DNA from: Oscillospiraceae bacterium
GTDB lineage: Bacteria; Bacillota; Clostridia; Oscillospirales; Acutalibacteraceae
DNA length: 64,000 bases
Assembly: GCA_015065545.1 (NCBI GenBank)
Contig: SVQA01000008.1
Coordinates: 32,746-96,745, forward strand
Direction: 5' to 3'
Position 1 is the stretch's first letter, and each line of letters starts with the position of its first letter. Below are positions 57,601 through 64,000 of this stretch, piece by piece. Made by a program: the position numbers and the translations under genes. The notes below the pieces were generated by a model. That model was not told where the DNA came from, ran no database searches, and saw only the letters and a program-made list of their open reading frames with translations.

Positions 57601-58149
57601 ATGAACAGAACAATTAAATCAATGGAAGATAAATATTTAATATCTTCTTTAGATATGATAAGAAGAACCTTTACAAACAGTGAGAGTGATGAAGACGCAC
57701 AGATTGTTGTGAATTTGGTTCAGGAAATCAGGTCAATGGAATATTATTTGCCCGAGCTTGAGCTTATTATGGTGGATGAAAACGACGAGGTGATAGGCTA
57801 TTCAATGTTTTCAAGGTTCCACCTTGGTGGTAAGTTTAAGGACGAACTTCTTATCCTTACTCCTGTGGCAGTAAAGACAGAATTACAGCGTCAGCATATT
57901 TCAAAAGAGCTTATCGAGGCAGGCTTTGAAAAAGCAAAGCAAATGGGCTTTAAGGTCGTGCTTGTAGAGGGTAACCCTCAGAATTACCGTAGCCGAGGCT
58001 TTGTAACATCCGCAGATTTCGGCATAGTTGCAGGCGAAAGTGTAGGCCTGCCTGCACCTGAGTGCCTTATGGTAAAAGAGTTTGAGGAAAATGCTCTTGA
58101 TAATATCAGCGGTGTCTTAGAGTACACCGAATACAAAAGTCTTAAATAA
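57601..58149 (+). CDS. GNAT-family N-acetyltransferase (YhbS-like)
   Basis: MNRTIKSMEDKY..; LTPVAVKTELQRQHISKELIEAGFEKAKQMGFKVVLVEGNPQNYRSRGF. ATG at 57601 directly follows rsgA; the longer ORF start (57364) lies inside rsgA. Confidence 0.88.
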   Translation: MNRTIKSMEDKYLISSLDMIRRTFTNSESDEDAQIVVNLVQEIRSMEYYLPELELIMVDENDEVIGYSMFSRFHLGGKFKDELLILTPVAVKTELQRQHISKELIEAGFEKAKQMGFKVVLVEGNPQNYRSRGFVTSADFGIVAGESVGLPAPECLMVKEFEENALDNISGVLEYTEYKSLK

Positions 58150-58164
58150 GAAAGGAAAATTAAA

Positions 58165-58617
58165 ATGAGTGAATTTAGATTTATAACATTAAGAGAAAAA
58201 CCTGAAATAATAAACGAAGCCGCTTTGTGGTTCAACAGCAAATGGGGTGTGCCGAAGGAAGCCTACCTTGAGTGTATGGAAAGCTACCTCAGCGGTGAAA
58301 CTGAGCTGGGCTGGTATCTTTGCTTAGACGATGATAAAATCGTTGGCGGAATGGGTGTGATTGAAAATGACTTCCACGATCGCAAAGAACTTTCGCCCAA
58401 TGTCTGTGCTGTTTATACAGAGGAAAGCCACCGTAAAATGGGAATTGCAGGTGTGCTTCTTAATATGGTAGTAGACGACCTTAAATCCAAGGGGATTTCT
58501 CCCCTGTATCTCGTTACCGACCACACAGGCTTTTACGAGCGATACGGCTGGGAATTTTACTGTATGGCTCAGGGGGATGGTGAACCCGATATGACACGCC
58601 TTTACATCCACAGGTAG
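58165..58617 (+). CDS. GNAT-family N-acetyltransferase
   Basis: AVYTEESHRKMGIAGVLLNMVVDDLKSKGISPLYLVTDHTGFYERYGWEF. Confidence 0.9.
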   Translation: MSEFRFITLREKPEIINEAALWFNSKWGVPKEAYLECMESYLSGETELGWYLCLDDDKIVGGMGVIENDFHDRKELSPNVCAVYTEESHRKMGIAGVLLNMVVDDLKSKGISPLYLVTDHTGFYERYGWEFYCMAQGDGEPDMTRLYIHR

Positions 58618-58823
58618 AACACAAAGGTTTGCATTCTCTCAGACGCATCTTTGCAACCAACCTTGTGAATGGTGTCAAACAACCTGACGGTGGGGTAAAA
58701 TGCCTCACACCAAGACAAGCAGGTGACCTTCTCGGACACAGTACATCACAGATAACGGAAATGTATTACGTCAAAAGAGATAACTCAAGGCTTGTGGGTA
58801 TAGCGGATAACTTTGAACTGTAA
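58618..58823 (+). pseudogene. C-terminal remnant of a tyrosine recombinase/integrase
   Basis: GLHSLRRIFATNLVNGVKQPDGGVKCLTPRQAGDLLGHSTSQITEMYYVKRDNSRLVGI: H-x-x-R, LGHS and catalytic-Tyr-like segment without the N-terminal or core-binding parts. Confidence 0.72.
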
Positions 58824-58840
58824 AATTACATTATTCAATA

Positions 58841-58876
58841 GCCTCAGCAGATTTTGTCAACTGCTGAGGATTTTGT
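58841..58876 (+). terminator. Terminator-like hairpin after recombinase remnant
   Basis: CCTCAGCAG..CTGCTGAGG then attttgttatcttttt. Confidence 0.6.
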
Positions 58877-59128
58877 TATCTTTTTATGGTTTATCAAGGT
58901 AGAATTACCTTAAAAATATTGACACATAATTTAAGAACATATAAAATGATAAGAGTATAATGGGTAATCTTGGTGCGTGGCAGATCTCTTTGTTTTTGAA
59001 AGTCAAAATGTCGCCGTAAGGTGTTGCTCATGTTCTGAATTCCCAAGGGCTTTTAATAAGCGTTTACCCCCTTTATCTTTCTGCCCTTGTTTACATATAG
59101 AGTTTATTATAAAAAAGGAGGATTTTAG

Positions 59129-61015
59129 GTGAAAACAAATTCAAAAATGAAAAGGAGAATATTAAGCTTACTGCTTGCACTTTTAATGGTGCTTTATTTG
59201 ACTCTTGTGTCAGCTTTTTCTGCATTTGCTGAGGAGGGTCCTGTTCTGAACGCAGATGGTTATTATGAGATTAGAACTTATGATGACTTGTGTTGGTACA
59301 GAGATGCAGTTAACAATGGCAATTCAGATATTAACGGTATTTTGATAAACGATATTGTTGTGAACAATGATGTGCTTGATGCTAACGGAAATCTTAATAG
59401 CGGGAATTTTGAGGAATGGAAAGGCATTGGGGATATTTGGAACGGTGCTTTTTCCGGTATCTTTGACGGAAATGGAAAAACTGTAAGCGGAATTTATCTT
59501 GATTTTTCTCAAGGTGGTTTTTTTAGAAGAAACAATGGTGTTATCAAGAATCTTAATATTGCTGATTCGTATTTTGGAGGTGGTGCAAGCATCTGTGGTT
59601 TTATTAACTCCGGAAGTATTATTAATTGTTCCAGCTCTGCTACTATCGACAAAGCAGTCAATACATCCGGCGGTATTGTTGCAAACAATAGCGGAGTCGT
59701 TGAGACTTGCACTTTTACAGGAAAGATATTTACAGTATCCTGGGATGCGTGGTATGTTGGCGGTATTTGCGGAATGAACCAATCTGTAATCCGAAATTGC
59801 TATAGTAGTGCGGATATTAATGGAGTTAGTTATATTGGCGGAATAAGCGGAACAAATAGTGGTACTGTAGAAAATTGTTGCAGTACGGGTAAAATCACTA
59901 TTCCAAGCACTAATTTTGGTAGAAAGAGCTATGGCATAGCAGAAGGTACTGTTGTAAACAGTTATTACATCAATTCTTCCATGAATTCAGGCGGTGATGC
60001 TATTGCTGTGTCACAGGCTCAGTTTGAGTCCGGCGAGATTGCTTACTGCTTGCAGGGTGAACAGACTGACGAAATTTGGGGTCAGAAAATCGGCACAGAT
60101 ACTGCTCCCGTACTCGGCGGTGAGAAGGTTTACTTATCTGATGGCAATTACTATAATAAATCCAACAAGCTTGCAGGTTATTCCATCAGCCTTGGCGACA
60201 AGATTGCTGTAAACTACTATATGAGCCTTACAGAGAAGACCATAAATGATGCAAATGCAAAGATGGTATTCACAGTTCCCGATACAGGTTCTGATTACGA
60301 ACTTGTAATTCCTGTCAAGGATGCAGTAAAGGATAAAATTGCAGATACCTATATGTTTACCTGCGAGGTTGCATCCAAGGAAATGACTTCCGCAATTTCC
60401 GCAAAGCTTGTTACAAGCGAAGGTGAGCTTGTGCTTGATGATTATACTGTTCAGGATTATGCAGAGGTTATCCTTTCAGATACAGTGAAGTACGCAAAAG
60501 AGCAGGAACTTGTTAAGAAAATGCTTAACTACGGTACAGAGGCTCAGATTTACTTTAATTACAATACTGATAATCTTGCAAACGATACAGAGCTTATGAC
60601 CGAAGAAGAAAAGACAGTAGAGCTTTACGGCTTTGCAGGTGCACCCTTTACACTTGAGGGTGAGGAGTCAGGCGTTACATACTACGGTACAGCACTTTCT
60701 CTTGAAACAGAGCTTGCTTTCAAGCACTATTTCATTATCGACGAAAGCGTTGATGTCCAGAGCCTTGAAATCACCTGTGACTACCCTGCAACTCTCAAGA
60801 AGAACGGAAGCTTCTACGAGCTTATAATTAGCGATATTCCTGCTCATAAGATGGGCGAGAGCAGCTTAAAAGTAGCCTTCGGCGGCATTACACTGGATTA
60901 CACAATCTACAGCTACGGTGCCCTTGCTCAGAATGCAGGCAAAGAGGCACTCTGGACTGTAGTGAGTGCTTTAGCACATTTCGCTGGTGAGGCAACTATG
61001 TATGCGTATAAATAA
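59129..61015 (+). CDS. Secreted GLUG-repeat protein with about 300-aa C-terminal module
   Basis: RBS aaaaggagg; signal peptide; YVGGICGMNQSVIRNCYSSADINGVSYIGGISGTNSGTVENC; C-terminal module paralogous to the 45869 protein. Confidence 0.85.
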   Translation: MKTNSKMKRRILSLLLALLMVLYLTLVSAFSAFAEEGPVLNADGYYEIRTYDDLCWYRDAVNNGNSDINGILINDIVVNNDVLDANGNLNSGNFEEWKGIGDIWNGAFSGIFDGNGKTVSGIYLDFSQGGFFRRNNGVIKNLNIADSYFGGGASICGFINSGSIINCSSSATIDKAVNTSGGIVANNSGVVETCTFTGKIFTVSWDAWYVGGICGMNQSVIRNCYSSADINGVSYIGGISGTNSGTVENCCSTGKITIPSTNFGRKSYGIAEGTVVNSYYINSSMNSGGDAIAVSQAQFESGEIAYCLQGEQTDEIWGQKIGTDTAPVLGGEKVYLSDGNYYNKSNKLAGYSISLGDKIAVNYYMSLTEKTINDANAKMVFTVPDTGSDYELVIPVKDAVKDKIADTYMFTCEVASKEMTSAISAKLVTSEGELVLDDYTVQDYAEVILSDTVKYAKEQELVKKMLNYGTEAQIYFNYNTDNLANDTELMTEEEKTVELYGFAGAPFTLEGEESGVTYYGTALSLETELAFKHYFIIDESVDVQSLEITCDYPATLKKNGSFYELIISDIPAHKMGESSLKVAFGGITLDYTIYSYGALAQNAGKEALWTVVSALAHFAGEATMYAYK

Positions 61016-61027
61016 GGAGACTGAAAA

Positions 61028-61171
61028 ATGCAAAAGAAAGAATATACAGGCGTTGAAATAGAAATCAATATGTTTGTTTCGAAAGATGTAATCGTTGCAA
61101 GTGGTGTAAACCCAACAGAAAAGCCGGAGTTTGACGGAACTCAAGACTCTGATGATCTCCCAATTCTGTAA
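61028..61171 (+). CDS. 47-aa small protein (not in ORF track), EIEI-x-MF / ASG family
   Basis: MQKKEYTGVEIEINMFVSKDVIVASGVNPTEKPEFDGTQDSDDLPIL*. RBS aaggag; 12 bp after previous stop; paralogue of 38269-38409; terminator follows. Confidence 0.75.
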   Translation: MQKKEYTGVEIEINMFVSKDVIVASGVNPTEKPEFDGTQDSDDLPIL

Positions 61172-61205
61172 AATAGATTTGAGAGAAACTTAAATACCTG
61201 AATCA

Positions 61206-61249
61206 AAGCTCCCGACAGACATTTATGTGTCTGTCAGGAGCTTTTGCAT
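61206..61249 (+). terminator. Rho-independent terminator
   Basis: AAAGCTCCcGACAGACA..TGTCTGTCaGGAGCTTTT. Confidence 0.75.
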
Positions 61250-61528
61250 AATATAATTATAGAGAGTTAATTTTTAGTTCCCCTGCTAAACTCCTGCTGC
61301 GAAAGTATATACAAGCCTTACTTGTGCTTATGTTTAAATATATAGGCATATTAAAAGATAAAACACAATTGAAACAATGAAAGCCGTTTTAACGAGAGTT
61401 AAAGCGGCTTTTGATATAAAAGAAACAGGACACCACGGAATGTGATGTCCTGTATTTTGGCAAAGGTGTATGGTTTTGATACAAAATGTAAACGCCGATT
61501 TTTTGTTTGCATTTTTATTGTTGTTTTG

Positions 61529-62080
61529 TTATTCATCTCGCCATAACTGTGCTTGTTTCAGTATGGTATCTATTAGTTCTTGTTTGCCGGCTGTATAACT
61601 TTGTCTATCACCGGCAAACTTTAAAGCGAGCTCTTTCTTTACTAACTCATACACTTTTGCTTGTGCTGGAAAAGCGTTCAAATAGTCTCGAAAGTTAATA
61701 TAGTTGTGCCATGCGGTACTGTTCCAGATGACAATATGAATATGATGAGTTATTATGTCACATTTATCGTCACCTATCACAAATAACAATTGCCCAGGCA
61801 CATCCTCATTTCGAAACATAATACCGTTTTGTTCTAATAAATCTATGTATGGGTTAATGCTTTCTAAATTGTCAACACCTACTGCAATATCAATAATAGG
61901 CTTTGAATAAATACCATGAATAGCGGTACTGCCGATGTGTTGAATATCGATAGCTACACTGCCTAACAGAGCTTTCAATTTTAGAATGGTATCTTTAGCG
62001 GTTTTACTCCATTGTTTTTGATGAGGCAACAACTTAACTGTGTCTCGTTTCAATCCAAGCATTATGTCTAACATAAGCAC
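61529..62080 (-). CDS. GrpB-family nucleotidyltransferase-like protein
   Basis: LLGSVAIDIQHIGSTAIHGIYSKPIIDIAVGVD..HHIHIVIWNSTAWHNYINFRDYLNAFP. Confidence 0.9.
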   Translation of the reverse strand: MLMLDIMLGLKRDTVKLLPHQKQWSKTAKDTILKLKALLGSVAIDIQHIGSTAIHGIYSKPIIDIAVGVDNLESINPYIDLLEQNGIMFRNEDVPGQLLFVIGDDKCDIITHHIHIVIWNSTAWHNYINFRDYLNAFPAQAKVYELVKKELALKFAGDRQSYTAGKQELIDTILKQAQLWRDE

Positions 62081-62100
62081 CTCGTAATTGACATGGCACT

Positions 62101-62568
62101 TTAACTGTAGTAATAATCGTCTAAGTGCATTCGTATGAAATTTTCATATTGCCAATCGGGACCTGCGAATAATAAATCTAATAGCAATTCCTGCGCTTCA
62201 CTTTTCTTGAGTTTACGTACATAGGTGACAAGGTCTTTTTCTGTTTGAATCTGCCTCTGTTCTTCTTCCTCCTCGTAAGCTCTTGCTTCGTTTATGAGTC
62301 GTTCTGCTTCATCGGGAAAGATAGTAAAATATAAAGCGGTTTTGTGCTTGCAAATTCTTCGGGTTCCTTCAGCATGAGGGCATGTACAGGAGGATCTTTT
62401 AGGATGAGCTACATCAAGAGTAACATCATATATTTCATTTGAACTGCCTGATACGACACCTTTAAATAAAGTTTCGCTGATTTTTTCGAAAGAAATAACT
62501 TTCTTTTCTTCAAAGTAATCGTATCCTCTCCATACGGAGTTTCCGCTTGCGACTTCAAGAATGCCCAT
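62101..62568 (-). CDS. SWIM zinc-finger protein
   Basis: VAHPKRSSCTCPHAEGTRRICKHKTALYF (CxC...CxH). Confidence 0.85.
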   Translation of the reverse strand: MGILEVASGNSVWRGYDYFEEKKVISFEKISETLFKGVVSGSSNEIYDVTLDVAHPKRSSCTCPHAEGTRRICKHKTALYFTIFPDEAERLINEARAYEEEEEQRQIQTEKDLVTYVRKLKKSEAQELLLDLLFAGPDWQYENFIRMHLDDYYYS

Positions 62569-62570
62569 AA

Positions 62571-63542
62571 TTATTCCTCGTTGCTTTTCAGCTTTTTAAC
62601 TGCTTTATCAAAATCGCTTTCAAGCTGACGCATTTCTTTATCACGATAAACTTTGAATTCTCTCTCGGCTTTTTCTATGGCAGCTTTATGAGAAATACTG
62701 CCCTTGCCTGTGAGTAATTCTCTGTGATTACTGCTGAGTTGATGGTCAAGCTCGTCAATCCAATTCTGCATAGTCATAGGATTTTCTTCGATAGCTTGTA
62801 ATTCGGCATAATCAAGAAACTGCGATACAAGCAGATTGAGAATCTGAAGTTCTTTTTCTTTAAGGTAGTTTTTAGCAACTCGTACATCTTCTTTGGTAAC
62901 ATAATCACCCTTGAAATTTGTCATACCAACATAAGGCTTTTCGCTATCGGCACGTTCGAAGATTATTTCTGCGGCGGTGTGCTTGTGAGCGGCATAGTGC
63001 ATTTTGTTCTGCACGGTTGCAAAGAATTCTTTTGTAAGCGGAGATTTAGGATCGTAGTCAATAGCGGTTGCATAAATATCAGTTACCTGTTGGTAGAGAT
63101 TCCTTTCGCTTGAACGAATGTCACGAACACGCTGTAAGAGTTCACGGAAATATCTTCCGCCACCATTCTTAAGACGTTCGTCGTCCATGGCAAAGCCTTT
63201 GCGGATGTATTCGTTAAGACGTTTGGTTGCCCATTGCCTGAATTGAGTGCCTCGCAGAGATTTAACTCGGTATCCTACGGAGATAATTACGTCAAGGTTG
63301 TAAAAATTTGTAGGCTTGGTGGAAAAATCGGAAATTCCGATTTTTCTCACAGACTCAGATTCTGCCAATTCACCCTCAGCAAAAATGTTTAATATATGCT
63401 CGTTGATTGTTGAGCGGGATTTTCCGAATAATTCGACCATATTATCGATAGTAAGCCATACGGTATCTTGGTCAAATAACACATCTATGGTAATTTTTTC
63501 GTCTTCGGTTTTAAAAATAATCATCTGATTTTTATCAATCAT
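62571..63542 (-). CDS. RhuM-family protein
   Basis: MIDKNQMIIFKTEDEKITIDVLFDQDTVWLTIDNMVELFGKSRSTINEHI..FYNLDVIISVGYRVKSLRGTQFRQWATKRLNEYIRKGF. ATG 63542 preferred over the ORF-track start 63644. Confidence 0.9.
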   Translation of the reverse strand: MIDKNQMIIFKTEDEKITIDVLFDQDTVWLTIDNMVELFGKSRSTINEHILNIFAEGELAESESVRKIGISDFSTKPTNFYNLDVIISVGYRVKSLRGTQFRQWATKRLNEYIRKGFAMDDERLKNGGGRYFRELLQRVRDIRSSERNLYQQVTDIYATAIDYDPKSPLTKEFFATVQNKMHYAAHKHTAAEIIFERADSEKPYVGMTNFKGDYVTKEDVRVAKNYLKEKELQILNLLVSQFLDYAELQAIEENPMTMQNWIDELDHQLSSNHRELLTGKGSISHKAAIEKAEREFKVYRDKEMRQLESDFDKAVKKLKSNEE

Positions 63543-63637
63543 ATAAACACCTCTAAATATCTTAAAATTATTATAACATAGCAAAAGACTATTTGTCCAC
63601 AAAAGTAAAGAAACTGAAATCCAAAGGATAGGATAAA

Positions 63638-63699
63638 GTGGCACGAGATATAATTTTTGCGTTTGCGGAGTTTGTGATGAAGAGGAAACCCCGTGCCAC
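63638..63699. repeat. 8-bp perfect inverted repeat GTGGCACG / CGTGCCAC
   Basis: Arms 63638-63645 and 63692-63699 in a poorly coding right-edge region. Confidence 0.6.
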
Positions 63700-64000
63700 G
63701 ATTAAGGGTGGTTTAAGGGTGGGTTTATGATTGAAACCGATGTTTACGTTTTCAGTTGTCAATGTGCATCAGGCAGAGGGTAAAATCCATAAACTCTGCC
63801 TTAAGTGTGGGTATGTTACCTTAGAATGACCATTAAGTCAAGCAGTGCTATCTATTAACATTGCAACCATAGTCACTTGCATTGTTGCATTCTTAATTTG
63901 CAAGCAAAAGGGGAGTCACCAAGTGGTAAAGGGCTTAGCCACCCGGTGGTAAGGAAATATATAAAGCAAGAATTAATAAATATGTTAAAAGCCTCGGATG

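Noticed and set aside
61471-61490. Additional GATACA site near 61.47 kb
   Set aside because: Single box only, with no repeat or promoter context, at the 3' side of a minus-strand gene; likely chance.
1-64000. CRISPR arrays, tRNA or rRNA genes, complete insertion sequences
   Set aside because: None recognised by eye on either strand; a tRNAscan/CRISPR-finder run would be needed to exclude small or divergent ones.

Overview
This 64 kb window is coding-dense. It looks like a chromosomal segment of an anaerobic gut-type Firmicute, probably Clostridia/Oscillospiraceae; that assignment is inferred from protein content, because no rRNA is present. Two gene classes dominate. (1) Very large secreted proteins: a GH20-like hexosaminidase cut by the left window edge, a CBM35/CBM26/dockerin six-hairpin glycosidase, a VWA/SpaA/FctA-type sortase-anchored adhesin, InlB-repeat proteins, two GLUG-repeat proteins, and four dockerin proteins, with no cohesin seen. 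(2) Housekeeping and regulatory genes: tex, yfcE, a MutS-like gene, a divergent [FeFe]-hydrogenase, thiN, an ABC importer, two ECF sigma/anti-sigma pairs and a two-component system. Most interesting observations: (a) the two-component/FemXAB/C39-peptidase locus at 51.3-56.1 kb has three promoters with GATACA direct repeats upstream of the -10, each with an inverted repeat joining the -10 region to the Shine-Dalgarno; (b) two paralogous 46-47 aa ORFs missing from the ORF track (M-x-K-x-Y-x3-EIEI-x-MF-x2-K-x-V-x2-ASG) sit 12-17 bp behind large surface-protein genes; (c) an RsgA-like GTPase gene has a 9-codon leader peptide and a series of attenuator hairpins, followed by two GNATs and a tyrosine-recombinase remnant; (d) a dockerin protein carries two subtilase-propeptide/I9-like repeats but no protease domain. 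No CRISPR, tRNA or rRNA was recognised by eye. All family calls come from reading motifs; no search was run.
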